NCBI RefSeq assembly: GCF_029543105.1
Contig: NZ_JARQXB010000010.1
Span: 62,001 to 126,000 of the forward strand
DNA from: Stenotrophomonas sp. HITSZ_GD
GTDB lineage: Bacteria > Pseudomonadota > Gammaproteobacteria > Xanthomonadales > Xanthomonadaceae
Reading direction: 5' to 3'
DNA: 64,000 nt
Positions 10,036-18,602 of the stretch are shown here, piece by piece. The stretch's first letter is position 1. Each line of letters begins with the position of its first letter. The notes under the pieces were generated by a model. It was not told the DNA's origin. It searched no databases and worked only from the letters and a program-made list of their open reading frames with translations. The position numbers and the translations under genes were made by a program.

Positions 10036-10980
10036 TCAGGCCCTCGCTTCTTCGAGTACGGCGGCCAGCGTGCGCTGCACCAGCGGCAGCTTGAACGCGT
10101 TCTGTTCCGTCGTCTGTGCGCCTTCCAGCAGGCGTGCGGCGATACGGCGCGCATCGCGCGACTGCTCGGCGGCCTCCACGCGCCAGGGCTGCGGGGCCAC
10201 GCCGCCGACGGCCACGCGCACCGCGCCTTCCTTCGGAACCACGACGCCCACCGAGACGATGGCGAACGCGTACGAGGCCCGGTCGCGCACCTTGTGGTAG
10301 ATGTGCTGCCCGCCCAGGGGCGGCGGCAGCACGACGCCGGTGATCAGCTCGCCGCGCTCCAGCGTGTACTCGAGGTGCGGAGTATCGCCCGGCGCGCGAT
10401 AAAGCTGGGCCAGCGGGATCTTGCGGGTGCTGCCATCGCCGCGCACGGTTTCCACCTGGGCGTCGAGCGCGCGCATCGCCACCGCCATGTCGCTGGGATG
10501 GGTGGCGATGCAGTGCGCGCTGGCGCCGATCACCGCCAGGTTGCGGTTGAAGCCGCCCATCGCCGCGCAGCCGCTGCCGGGCAGGCGCTTGTTGCAGGCC
10601 TGCTGCGGGTCGTAGAAGTACGGGCAGCGCGTGCGCTGGAGCAGGTTGCCTGCCGTGGTGGCGCGGTTGCGCAGCTGCGCCGAGGCGCCGGCGAGCAGCG
10701 CGCGCGAGAGCAACGCGTAATCGCGGCGCACGCGCGGATGCGCGGCCAGGTCGGCATTGCGCACCAGCGCACCGATGCGCAGGCCGCCGTCGGGCAAGTC
10801 TTCCACGCGGTCCAGCGCCAGCCCGTTGACGTCGATCAGGTGCACGGGCGCCTCGATCTGCAGCTTCATCAGGTCCAGCAGGTTGGTGCCGCCGGCAATG
10901 AAGCGTGCGCCTGGGTTGCGGGCCGCCTGCGCGGCCGCGGCGGCCGGGTCGGCGGCGCGTTCGTAGGTGAAGGCTTTCAT
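10036..10980 (-). CDS. paoB: FAD-binding subunit of aldehyde dehydrogenase (PaoB-like)
   Basis: 314 residues. It starts [15 protein letters not shown] and has the FAD loop [15 protein letters not shown] (residues about 26-40), as in the xanthine dehydrogenase FAD_binding_5 family. The insertion with C119, C129 and C138 ([23 protein letters not shown] region), plus C157, corresponds to the cysteines that bind an extra [4Fe-4S] cluster in E. coli PaoB. A CO_deh_flav_C domain follows ([13 protein letters not shown]). The start ATG overlaps the stop of the upstream FeS gene (ATGA), and its own stop is one base before the Mo-subunit start, so the three genes are very probably translationally coupled. 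Confidence 0.9.
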   Translation of the reverse strand: MKAFTYERAADPAAAAAQAARNPGARFIAGGTNLLDLMKLQIEAPVHLIDVNGLALDRVEDLPDGGLRIGALVRNADLAAHPRVRRDYALLSRALLAGASAQLRNRATTAGNLLQRTRCPYFYDPQQACNKRLPGSGCAAMGGFNRNLAVIGASAHCIATHPSDMAVAMRALDAQVETVRGDGSTRKIPLAQLYRAPGDTPHLEYTLERGELITGVVLPPPLGGQHIYHKVRDRASYAFAIVSVGVVVPKEGAVRVAVGGVAPQPWRVEAAEQSRDARRIAARLLEGAQTTEQNAFKLPLVQRTLAAVLEEARA

Positions 10981-11621
10981 GCGCGCCCTCCCGCCACGTC
11001 CTCGATGGCCTCGGCGATATTGGAGTAGGCACCGCAGCGGCAGAGGTTGCCGCTCATGCGCTCGCGCAGCTCGGTCGCGTCCAGCGCGGTCTTGCCCGTG
11101 AGCGAGGCGGAGACATGGCTGGGCATGCCCTCGCGCCACTCTTGCAGCATCGCCACGGCCGAGCAGATCTGCCCGGGCGTGCAGTAGCCGCACTGGTAGC
11201 CATCGTGGCGGACGAAGGCGGCCTGCATCGGATGCAGGGCATCCGGCTGGCCGAGGCCTTCGATGGTGGTGATCTTGGCGCCCTCGTTCATCACCGCGAG
11301 CGACAGGCAGGCATTGATCCGCCGGCCATCGACGATCACCGTGCAGGCGCCGCACTGGCCGTGGTCGCAGCCTTTCTTCGAACCGGTGAGCTTGAGGTGC
11401 TCGCGCAGTGCATCCAGCAGCGTGGTGCGGTTGTCGAGCGTGAGCGTTTCCTGCCGGCCATTGACCTCCAGGTGCACCGTGCTGCGGGGCGGGGGTTCGG
11501 GCGCGGCGGGCATCACCGCTTCGGTGGCATGCGCGCCGAGGCGGGTGCTGGCGGCCACGCCGGCCGCCGAGACCGCGCCCCCGATCAGGACGCTGCGGCG
11601 GCTCATCTTCAGGTCGGTCAT
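10977..11621 (-). CDS. paoA: 2Fe-2S subunit of aldehyde dehydrogenase with Tat signal (PaoA-like)
   Basis: 214 residues. A twin-arginine signal is at R8-R9 (SRRSVLIGG) followed by a hydrophobic stretch, so the assembled enzyme is expected in the periplasm. Cluster I cysteines are C85, C90, C93 ([10 protein letters not shown]) and C105. Cluster II cysteines are C144, C147 (CGYC), C194 and C196 (CRC). Length and order match xanthine-dehydrogenase-family small subunits. It is the first gene of the operon, overlaps paoB by 4 bases, and reads away from the cold-shock gene across a 176-bp divergent gap. Electrons would pass from the Mo centre via these clusters to FAD. Confidence 0.93.
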   Translation of the reverse strand: MTDLKMSRRSVLIGGAVSAAGVAASTRLGAHATEAVMPAAPEPPPRSTVHLEVNGRQETLTLDNRTTLLDALREHLKLTGSKKGCDHGQCGACTVIVDGRRINACLSLAVMNEGAKITTIEGLGQPDALHPMQAAFVRHDGYQCGYCTPGQICSAVAMLQEWREGMPSHVSASLTGKTALDATELRERMSGNLCRCGAYSNIAEAIEDVAGGRA

Positions 11622-11797
11622 GGTGACTCCCGGTCGATTGGCTGTTCCCTAGCATGGGCCACAACGTCTCGTCCGGTGGTGATCGCGACGTGAAAGACAG
11701 GTGGAGGTGCTGGCGCCGCCGCGGGCGGGTAGTCTGGGCCCGGGGACTGCCCAGCGCCTCCCCTGCACGCACGCCACGGACGAGAGGGAATACGCCG

Positions 11798-12337
11798 ATG
11801 CGCACCTACGGCACGCTCACGCGATGGAATGATGAGCGCGGATTCGGCTTCATCGCGCCAGCGCAGGGAGGCGATGAGGTCTTCGTCCATATTTCCGCGC
11901 TGCCTCGCGACGGACAGCGGCCTCGCATCAGCGAGGTGCTCACCTTCGAGACCGAACCGGGGCCCGACGGCCGGCCGCGCGCCGTACGCGTGCTGCGGCC
12001 CGGACAGGCCGCCCACGCCGCGCGGCGGCACGGGCCGCCGGCACGGCGCAGCGCGCCTCGTTCGCGCGTGGCCCTGCCGCTCGTCTGCGTAGTCTTGGGG
12101 GCGATCGGCTTCTACGTGTATTCGCGCTGGGAAGATGCGACGGAAACACGGGCGGCGGCCGCGGCACCGTTGGCCGCCGCCCAGCGCAGGCCCTCATCGT
12201 TCCATTGCGATGGCCGTACCCACTGTTCGCAGATGACCTCCTGCGCGGAGGCGAAGTATTTCATCCGCCATTGCCCCAACACGCAGATGGACGGCGATGG
12301 CGACGGCGTGCCGTGCGAGCAGCAGTGGTGCAGATGA
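11798..12337 (+). CDS. Cold-shock domain / membrane segment / excalibur domain fusion protein
   Basis: 179 residues from ATG 11798, with purine-rich GAGAGGGA just upstream; an earlier in-frame ATG (11654) would add 48 atypical residues. Residues 1-65 are a cold-shock domain with RNP1-like GFGFIAP and RNP2-like EVFVHIS. A basic linker (about 70-90) leads into one membrane segment (about 90-110, [20 protein letters not shown]). The C-terminal 50 residues hold an excalibur calcium-binding motif: DGDGDGVPC, with Cys at conserved spacing. CspA-like domains bind nucleic acid in the cytosol; excalibur domains usually lie outside. The topology is therefore cytosolic N-terminus and external C-terminus. 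Related cold-shock plus membrane proteins (DUF1294) exist in this group. The function of this combination is unknown to me. Confidence 0.85.
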   Translation: MRTYGTLTRWNDERGFGFIAPAQGGDEVFVHISALPRDGQRPRISEVLTFETEPGPDGRPRAVRVLRPGQAAHAARRHGPPARRSAPRSRVALPLVCVVLGAIGFYVYSRWEDATETRAAAAAPLAAAQRRPSSFHCDGRTHCSQMTSCAEAKYFIRHCPNTQMDGDGDGVPCEQQWCR

Positions 12338-12394
12338 CCGCGCCATCCACGGCGGGGCGCGTGGGGCGCCCGTCCTGCCCTGCCGTGGCCGCCA

Positions 12395-12868
12395 CTAGGG
12401 CTGCGGCGGCCGCTCGCTTGGCGGTGGGGGCGGCGGCACCCCCCTCTCCTTCAGGCACGCATGTAGGCGCTCGCGTGCATCCGGCGGCGGCGGGCCGTCC
12501 TCGGGCACGCCCAACGTGGCGCGGCAGGCTGCGAATGCGGCGGCCAGCGCCGGGTCGCGCGGCGGCGGCGGCGGGGGCGGCGGCACGCCCTTCTCCTTCA
12601 GGCAGGCATCGAGCGCTTCGCGATCCGGGCGTGCGGCCGCCGGCGTGCCCGGGCCATCGTCCCGGGGCGTCTCCACGCCCAGCTCCCGCAGGCAGGCGTG
12701 CAGGGCCTGGGCGAATGCCGGGTCCTGCGGCGGGCGGTGCGGCACCGGCGCGTCCGGCGGCGGTGGTGGCGGCGCGTGGCCGCGCGAGCACAGGCCGCTG
12801 CAGCCGGCCAGCAGCGATACGCCCAGCAGCATGACCGTGCGCCGCACGGCGGTGGATGCGATCTTCAT
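12395..12868 (-). CDS. Small lipoprotein with repeated Cys-Leu/polyproline units, function unknown
   Basis: 157 residues from the ATG complementary to 12866-12868, with a good AAGGAG ribosome site 9 bases ahead. The signal peptide ends in the lipobox LLAGC (C22), so it should be lipid-anchored. The mature part repeats a unit of one or two short helices ending in a Cys: LHACLRELGVE, LDACLKEKGVP, FAACRATLGVP, LHACLKERGVP, separated by proline runs of six to eight. I do not recognise a family. It is divergent from the response-regulator/kinase pair that starts at 13127, and the kinase also has a Pro/Gly-rich outer loop, so a functional link is possible but unproven. Confidence 0.75.
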   Translation of the reverse strand: MKIASTAVRRTVMLLGVSLLAGCSGLCSRGHAPPPPPPDAPVPHRPPQDPAFAQALHACLRELGVETPRDDGPGTPAAARPDREALDACLKEKGVPPPPPPPPRDPALAAAFAACRATLGVPEDGPPPPDARERLHACLKERGVPPPPPPSERPPQP

Positions 12869-13045
12869 TCGAATTCTCCTTGGTGGTGCGTCCCGCGAAG
12901 CGTGGCTACCGGTGATGTCACGGATGTGCCGCCGTTCGTTCAGGGCCGGTCCTTCGGTGCCAGCCCTCCCCGGCCAGTAGCATCCCCCGGCGCCTTGCCC
13001 GCGGTTTGGCCCGGCATGGCCGCCCCGGCCACCGGCTGACACGCA

Positions 13046-13079
13046 TTGACAAGAAGGGCCGGCGGGCACTTCGTATGAT
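13046..13079 (+). promoter_or_regulatory. Possible promoter elements of the two-component pair
   Basis: A perfect TTGACA (13046-13051) and a TATGAT (13074-13079) lie 47 bases ahead of the response-regulator ATG. The spacer is 22 bases, longer than the usual 17. Either only the -10 is used with an activator, or the -35 match is chance. Confidence 0.3.
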
Positions 13080-13126
13080 GGGTTTCCCCCGTATGGCCGC
13101 GTGCGCGGCACCCTTGGCGAGCCCCT

Positions 13127-13837
13127 ATGTCCGCTTCGATTCTGGTGGTCGACGACGACCCCGACCTGCGCCGGCTGATCGGCGATTTCCTCGGCGAGCA
13201 CGGCTACCACGTGCGCACCGCCGAAAACGTCAACGGCATGCGCCAGGCGATCAACGAACGCCGCGCGGACCTGGTCATCCTCGACGTGATGATGCCGGGC
13301 GAGGACGGCCTGAGCGCGGCGCGCCAGCTGGCCAACGAACGCAGTGCGCCGGCGGTGATCATGCTCAGCGCGCTCGGCGACGACACCGACCGCATCATCG
13401 GCCTGGAGGTCGGCGCTGACGACTACCTCGCCAAGCCCTGCAACCCGCGCGAATTGCTCGCCCGGGTGCGCGCGCTGTTGCGCCGCAGCCAGTTGCAGGC
13501 CGAGCTGTCGGACCACCGCGGCAACGTGTACGAATTCGCCGGCTGGCGGCTGGACGTGATGCGCCGCGACCTGCGCGATCCCACCGGCGTGTTCATCCAT
13601 CTCTCCGACGGCGAATTCGGCCTGCTGCGCACCTTCGTCGAACACCCGCAGCGCGTGCTCAGCCGCGACCAGCTGCTGGACCTCGCACGCGGCCGCGATA
13701 CCGACGTGTACGACCGCGCCATCGACAGCCAGATCAGCCGGCTGCGCCGCAAGATCAACGAGCGCGTGCACACCGAGATGATCCGCACCGTGCGCAACGA
13801 GGGCTACATGTTGCTGCCGAACGTGGCGCGCCTGTGA
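13127..13837 (+). CDS. OmpR-family response regulator
   Basis: 236 residues. The receiver domain has the acidic pair in LVVDDDPDLRR, phospho-acceptor D53 (VILDVMMPGEDG) and K103 (YLAKPCNPREL). A winged-helix DNA-binding domain follows (about 135-232), ending RTVRNEGYMLLPNV as in OmpR/PhoB proteins. It overlaps the histidine kinase gene by four bases (GTGA), so the two are translationally coupled and form a cognate pair. The closest general resemblance is OmpR-type regulators paired with EnvZ-like kinases; the regulon is unknown. The divergent lipoprotein gene shares its promoter region and is a candidate target. Confidence 0.95.
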   Translation: MSASILVVDDDPDLRRLIGDFLGEHGYHVRTAENVNGMRQAINERRADLVILDVMMPGEDGLSAARQLANERSAPAVIMLSALGDDTDRIIGLEVGADDYLAKPCNPRELLARVRALLRRSQLQAELSDHRGNVYEFAGWRLDVMRRDLRDPTGVFIHLSDGEFGLLRTFVEHPQRVLSRDQLLDLARGRDTDVYDRAIDSQISRLRRKINERVHTEMIRTVRNEGYMLLPNVARL

Positions 13838-15402
13838 CCACCCCGCGGCCGCGCCGGCGGCTGTCGATCTTCGCGCGCACGTTCCTGCTGCTGGCCGGCG
13901 CGCTGCTCTTCGCGCAGGGCCTGGGCGTGGCGTTGCTGGTGCTACGCACGCCGATCTTCGAGGCGCCGCCGCATCCGCCGGAAGTGATCGCGCTGCTCAG
14001 CACGCGCATGCCGGCCGCGGACGCCAAGCTGCAGGTCAGCGAGCAGGCGCACATGCCGCTGCCCGCGCCGAACCAGCACCGCGAGCCGCGCGTGGAAGCG
14101 GTGATGGCGCGCTGGATCGGCCTGCCCGCCGACGACGTGCGCTTCTACACCAGCCTGGATGCCTTGCCCGACATTCCCGGCTTCATTCCCCCCCGCTGGC
14201 TGTGGGCCGGCGGCCCGCCCTCGGCATCGGCCCAGGGCGGCGCCGGGTCGGACGCCGCGGCGCGACAAGCCGCCGAAGCCGCGGCGTTCGCCGACCGCGC
14301 CGGCCCGCCCGATCCCTCTCGACAGGACGCAGGCGGCATGCCGCCCATGCCACCGCCGCCGTTCGATGCGCGCGCCGGCGGCAACCTGGGCTTCGGCGGC
14401 GGCCCGTCGCGCCACGGCCCCGGGTTCGATTTCATGGCCGGCAAGAACCAGCTCGATGGCTTCACCGCCGCCGCGCGCCAGGCCGATGGCCACTGGCGCG
14501 TGGTCACCTCGCCCGGCCGCGGGCTGACCGGCGCGTTCAAGCTGCAGGTGGTGCTGCTGTTCGGCGCTGGCCTGCTGCTGATGCTGCCGCTGGCCTGGTG
14601 GTTCTCGCGCGCGCTGTCCGCGCCGATCCGGCGCTTCTCCGAGGCCGCCGAACGTCTCGGCCGCCATCCCGAAGCCGCGCCGCTGCCGCCGCAGGGCCCC
14701 ACCGAACTGGCGCAGGCGGTGGATTCGTTCAACACGATGCAGGCGCGCTTGAACCGCATGGTGCACGAACGCACGCAGATGGTCGCGGCGATCGCGCACG
14801 ACCTGCGCACGCCGCTGGCGCGGCTGGCCTTCCGCATGGAAGCGGCGCCGGAGCCGCTGCGCGAGCGCGTGCTGGGCGACATCGAGGAGATGAAGACGAT
14901 GATCTCCGCAGCGCTGGACTTCATCCGCAACGCGCAGCGCGCCGGGCCGCGTTCGCCGCTGGATCTGCGCCTGCTGGTCGAGGGCGTGGTGGACGATCTG
15001 GCCGACACCGGGGCCGATGCGCGCATCACGCCGGGCGAATCGGTGCTGGTGGAGGGCGACCCGATGGCGCTGCGGCGGATGATCGCCAACCTGTGCGAGA
15101 ACGCGCTCAAGTACGGCGGCAACGCGCGTGCGAGCCTGCACCGCGAAGACGGCCACTGCGTGCTGTGGATCGACGACGATGGCCCGGGCATCGACCCGGC
15201 GCAGCGCGAGCAACTGCTGCTGCCGTTCGTGCGTGGCGAGCGCTCGCGCAACCGCGATACCGGCGGGATTGGCCTGGGCCTGGCGGTGGCCAACGGCATC
15301 GCCACCGCGCACGGCGGCGAGCTGGCGCTGGACAACCGGCCCGGCGGCGGGCTGCGCGCGTGCGTGCGCCTGCCCTGCCTGCCGGTAGCGTTGGCTCAGT
15401 AA
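13834..15402 (+). CDS. EnvZ-like sensor histidine kinase with Pro/Gly-rich periplasmic loop
   Basis: 522 residues from a GTG start overlapping the regulator stop. Membrane segments at about 13-36 and 236-258 enclose a roughly 200-residue outer loop whose second half is unusually low in complexity (Ala, Gly, Pro; [20 protein letters not shown]). HAMP follows (about 258-310), then the H-box with H322 ([12 protein letters not shown]), the N-box ([11 protein letters not shown]) and G-boxes ([25 protein letters not shown]). The family autophosphorylates on His and passes phosphate to the partner regulator. The signal is unknown. Its stop overlaps the convergent glutamate-cysteine ligase gene by seven bases, leaving no room for a separate terminator. 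Confidence 0.95.
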   Translation: MTTPRPRRRLSIFARTFLLLAGALLFAQGLGVALLVLRTPIFEAPPHPPEVIALLSTRMPAADAKLQVSEQAHMPLPAPNQHREPRVEAVMARWIGLPADDVRFYTSLDALPDIPGFIPPRWLWAGGPPSASAQGGAGSDAAARQAAEAAAFADRAGPPDPSRQDAGGMPPMPPPPFDARAGGNLGFGGGPSRHGPGFDFMAGKNQLDGFTAAARQADGHWRVVTSPGRGLTGAFKLQVVLLFGAGLLLMLPLAWWFSRALSAPIRRFSEAAERLGRHPEAAPLPPQGPTELAQAVDSFNTMQARLNRMVHERTQMVAAIAHDLRTPLARLAFRMEAAPEPLRERVLGDIEEMKTMISAALDFIRNAQRAGPRSPLDLRLLVEGVVDDLADTGADARITPGESVLVEGDPMALRRMIANLCENALKYGGNARASLHREDGHCVLWIDDDGPGIDPAQREQLLLPFVRGERSRNRDTGGIGLGLAVANGIATAHGGELALDNRPGGGLRACVRLPCLPVALAQ

Positions 15403-16760
15403 GCGAACTCGGCGAAGACCGGGTCCACGCTGCCCTGCCAGCGGCCGTTGAACAGCGCCAGCTTGCGCTCGGCCGGGGTCAGGCCGCTGTCGACAATTTC
15501 GCGCAGCACATCCAGAAAGCCGCTCTCGTCCTGGCCATCGGCATTGCGGCGCGCACGCCGCTGCAGGCCGGCGATGGCGATCTCCACGGCGCGCGCGGCG
15601 AGCGCGCGCACGCTGCCGCCGCGGAACGGCAGCGAGAGCGCATGCCGCGGCACGCCGTCACGCAGCGCATGGCGTTCGGCCAGGCTGAAATCCTTGACCA
15701 GGTCCCATGCCGCATCGAGCGCGGCATCGTCGTACAACAGGCCGACCCAGAATGCCGGCAGCGCGCACAGCCGCGCCCACGGGCCGGCGTCGGCGCCGCG
15801 CATTTCCAGGTACTTCTTCAGGCGCACTTCCGGGAAGGCGGTGGTCATGTGATCGGACCAGTCGCGCAGCGTCGGCAGCGCGCCCGGCAGCACCGGCAGG
15901 CGGCCCTGCATGAAATCGCGGAAGCTCTGGCCGCTGGCATCGTGGTAGATGCCGTCGCGGTAGGAGAAGTACATCGGCACGTCGAGCAGGTAATCGACGT
16001 AGCGCTCGTAGCCGAAGCCGTCCTCGAAGACGAAGTCGAGCATGCCGGTGCGGTCGGCGTCGGTATCGGTCCAGATGTGCGAGCGATAGCTGAGGTAGCC
16101 GTTCGGCCGGCCCTCGGTGAACGGCGAATCGGCGAACAGCGCCGTGGCGATCGGCTGCAACGCCAGCGACACGCGGAACTTCTTCACCATGTCCGCTTCG
16201 GTGGCGTAATCCAGGTTGACCTGCACGGTGCAGGTGCGCGTCATCATGTCCAGGCCGAGCTGGCCGACCTTGGGCATGTAGGAACGCATGATCTTGTAGC
16301 GGCCCTTGGGCATCCACGGCATGTCCTCGCGCGCCCACTTGGGCTGGAAGCCCATGCCGAGGAAACCCAGCCGCAGCTCGCCGGCCACTTCGGCCACCTC
16401 GCCCAGGTGGGTGCCGGTTTCCACGCAGGTCTGGTGGATGGTCTCCAGCGCCGCGCCCGACAATTCCAGCTGGCCGGCCGGCTCCAGCGTCACCGAGGCG
16501 CCTTCGCGCAGCAGGGCGATGGTGCGGCCTTCCTCCTGCACCGGTTCCCAGCCGAAGCGGGTCAACCCGGTGAGCAGCGCCTCGATGCCCCGCGGGCCAT
16601 CGAACGTCGGTGGACGCAGGTCGTCCAGGCGAAAGCCGAACTTCTCGTGCTCGGTGCCGATGCGCCACTGCGCTGGCGGCTTCTCGCCGGAAGCGAGCAC
16701 CTCGACGAGTTGGCGGCGGTCGGTGATCGGCGTGTCGGCGACGTGGCTGGGGCTCGACAA
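15396..16760 (-). CDS. gshA: Glutamate-cysteine ligase
   Basis: 454 residues if started at the TTG complementary to 16758-16760; no ATG or GTG occurs in frame near the conserved start ([20 protein letters not shown]), and GCGAG sits about 9 bases ahead. The protein belongs to the GCS2/plant-type glutamate-cysteine ligases of xanthomonads and alphaproteobacteria: [26 protein letters not shown] and the [21 protein letters not shown] region are characteristic. It catalyses ATP-dependent joining of Glu and Cys, the first step of glutathione synthesis, in the cytosol. gshB is not in the window. It is divergent from the VIT-family gene and convergent, with overlap, to the histidine kinase gene. Confidence 0.92.
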   Translation of the reverse strand: MSSPSHVADTPITDRRQLVEVLASGEKPPAQWRIGTEHEKFGFRLDDLRPPTFDGPRGIEALLTGLTRFGWEPVQEEGRTIALLREGASVTLEPAGQLELSGAALETIHQTCVETGTHLGEVAEVAGELRLGFLGMGFQPKWAREDMPWMPKGRYKIMRSYMPKVGQLGLDMMTRTCTVQVNLDYATEADMVKKFRVSLALQPIATALFADSPFTEGRPNGYLSYRSHIWTDTDADRTGMLDFVFEDGFGYERYVDYLLDVPMYFSYRDGIYHDASGQSFRDFMQGRLPVLPGALPTLRDWSDHMTTAFPEVRLKKYLEMRGADAGPWARLCALPAFWVGLLYDDAALDAAWDLVKDFSLAERHALRDGVPRHALSLPFRGGSVRALAARAVEIAIAGLQRRARRNADGQDESGFLDVLREIVDSGLTPAERKLALFNGRWQGSVDPVFAEFAY

Positions 16761-16936
16761 GGGCGGGCTCGCTGCAGGTAGGGCGGAAGGATGTGCGGCC
16801 AGGGACTGGCGGTCACAAGGGCTCGCACTATAGCCTGAGGCCCGTTCCGGGGACGTTGCGGAACTGGCGTTACACATTTCCGTCCACGCCGGCACCCTCG
16901 CCCTTGTTGCCCCTTGCCCGCCGCGGGAGAGCCGCC

Positions 16937-17653
16937 ATGTCGCCACGCCCTTCGCCCCTGCCCAGCCGCCATGCGGAAGTCCATCGCGCCGGCCGCGTGG
17001 GTTGGCTGCGCGCCGCGGTACTCGGCGCCAACGACGGCATCGTCTCCGTCGCCGGCGTGGTGGTCGGCGTGGCGGCCAGCGGCATGCAGCCACAGGCCGT
17101 GCTCGCGGCGGGCGTGGCCGCCACGGTGGCCGGTGCGATGTCGATGGCCGCCGGCGAGTACGTCTCGGTGCGTTCGCAAGCGGACACCGAAGCGGCGGAC
17201 CTGGCGGTGGAGCGGCGCGAACTGCACGAGGAACCGGAGAGCGAACTGGAAGAGCTCGCGGCGATCTACCGCCAGCGCGGGCTGGACGCAACGCTCGCCC
17301 GGCAGGTGGCGGTGCAGCTGACCGCGCACGATGCGTTGGCCGCGCACGCGCGCGACGAACTGGGCATCACCGAGATCCTGCGCGCGCGGCCGCTGCAAGC
17401 CGCGCTGGCCTCGGCCCTGGCGTTCTGCTGCGGCGCGGCGCTGCCGTTGATCGTGGCCACGCTGGCGCCGCCGGCGCAGGCGGCCACGCTCACCACCGTG
17501 GCCACCCTGCTCGGCCTGCTCGGCACCGGGGCGTGGGCGGCCTACATGGGCGGTGCATCGCCTTGGCGCGGCGCGTTGCGGGTCACCTTCTGGGGTGCGG
17601 CGGCGATGGCGGCCGCGCGCCTGATCGGCGGGCTGTTCGACGTCGTGGTATGA
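16937..17653 (+). CDS. VIT1/CCC1-family membrane transporter
   Basis: 238 residues, start ATG 16937 with GGGAGA ahead; an earlier in-frame start would add a non-conserved tail. The family signature is clear: [23 protein letters not shown] near the N-terminus, [21 protein letters not shown], then a charged cytosolic segment ([25 protein letters not shown]) and three further hydrophobic segments. Plant and yeast members move Fe(II) or Mn(II) into vacuoles; bacterial members are assumed to export these metals across the inner membrane. Ten bases separate it from the AraC-type gene, so the two may be co-transcribed. Confidence 0.92.
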   Translation: MSPRPSPLPSRHAEVHRAGRVGWLRAAVLGANDGIVSVAGVVVGVAASGMQPQAVLAAGVAATVAGAMSMAAGEYVSVRSQADTEAADLAVERRELHEEPESELEELAAIYRQRGLDATLARQVAVQLTAHDALAAHARDELGITEILRARPLQAALASALAFCCGAALPLIVATLAPPAQAATLTTVATLLGLLGTGAWAAYMGGASPWRGALRVTFWGAAAMAAARLIGGLFDVVV

Positions 17654-17663
17654 AGCGTCGCGC

Positions 17664-18512
17664 ATGAACGCCGCGTCCGATCCCGTCGTGCCCCTGCTCG
17701 CCCGCCTTGCCCGTCTGGCCGAGTGCGCGCGCAGCGAAGGCTTTGCCTGCATCAACGCGCGCCACGAGCACGGCGTGCGGTCGGTAGATGTGCCGCGCCC
17801 GCAGTTGGCGATCCTGCTGCAGGGAAGCAAGCGGGTGCAGTGCGACGGACAGGCGCTGCAGATGCAGCCGGGCGATGTCCTGCTGGTCACCCGCGCCTGC
17901 CGCATGGACGTGGTCAACGTGCCCGACCCGCACAGCGGGCTGTACCGCACGGTGATCGTGCCGCTGTGCGCGGAGGTGCTCGCCGCCGCGCGCGGGCTGT
18001 GGCAGGAAACGCTGCCGCCGGCGGGCGGCGCGGTGGCGTCGGTGGCACTGGCGCCGCTGGGCGAGGAACTCGTGCGCTGGCAGGACGCGCTGGCCGAAGG
18101 GCGTTACGCCGAGGCGCGCCTGTCGCTGGCGGCGTTGGTGCTCGACCTGTGCCGCCGCGGCCACGGCGCGTTGCTGTTGCCGCCCTTGCCCAGCCTGGCC
18201 AGCGAGCTGCGCGCGCGGGTGGCGGCGCAGCCCGCGCGCGACTGGCAATCGCGCGATTTCGAACAGGCGTTCGGCCTGAGCGGGGCGACGTTGCGTCGCC
18301 GTCTTGCCGAGGAAAACACCGGCCTGCGCGAACTGGTGGCCGATGCGCGGCTCGCGCAGGCGATGGAGCTGCTCTACACCACGCGCCTGCCGCTCAAGAG
18401 CGTGGCCGCGCGCGTGGGCTATCGTTCGGTCGGCAGCTTCAGCCGGCGCTTCCGGGCGCGCTACCAGCTCGACCCGGCGCTGATCGGCAACGCGGCGCGC
18501 GCGGCCGCCTGA
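17664..18512 (+). CDS. AraC-family transcriptional regulator (AraC_N type)
   Basis: 282 residues. The N-terminal half is a cupin-like AraC_N effector domain (PQLAILLQGSKRVQCDG, then MQPGDVLLVTRACRMDV). The C-terminal third holds two helix-turn-helix motifs: FEQAFGLSGATLRRRLAEEN and LKSVAARVGYRSVGSFSRRFRARY. The gene follows the VIT-family gene by ten bases and precedes a secreted metallo-beta-lactamase-fold gene by 90 bases. Two identical 13-base repeats lie at its 3' end and just beyond, and are plausible binding half-sites for control of that downstream gene. Effector unknown. Confidence 0.93.
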   Translation: MNAASDPVVPLLARLARLAECARSEGFACINARHEHGVRSVDVPRPQLAILLQGSKRVQCDGQALQMQPGDVLLVTRACRMDVVNVPDPHSGLYRTVIVPLCAEVLAAARGLWQETLPPAGGAVASVALAPLGEELVRWQDALAEGRYAEARLSLAALVLDLCRRGHGALLLPPLPSLASELRARVAAQPARDWQSRDFEQAFGLSGATLRRRLAEENTGLRELVADARLAQAMELLYTTRLPLKSVAARVGYRSVGSFSRRFRARYQLDPALIGNAARAAA

Positions 18513-18543
18513 GCGGTTCGCGATGCACAGTGAGCGGTTCGCG
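18510..18543 (+). promoter_or_regulatory. Direct repeat with 21-bp period, putative AraC-type operator
   Basis: TGAGCGGTTCGCG occurs at 18510-18522 and again, identical, at 18531-18543. Start-to-start distance is 21 bases, two helical turns, the classic spacing of AraC-family half-sites. The first copy includes the TGA stop of the AraC-type gene. The site is 60 bases before the next gene's ATG. Confidence 0.5.
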
Positions 18544-18602
18544 CGCGCGCTTGGCGGCACGCTATGGCGGTCGCGGCGATGCCGCATCTTCCCGGAGTCC
18601 CC

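Noticed and set aside
14202..16781. 859-codon plus-strand open frame across the kinase and gshA
   Set aside because: Frame-shifted shadow of the kinase and antisense of gshA; Arg/Ala/Gly-rich with no motifs.
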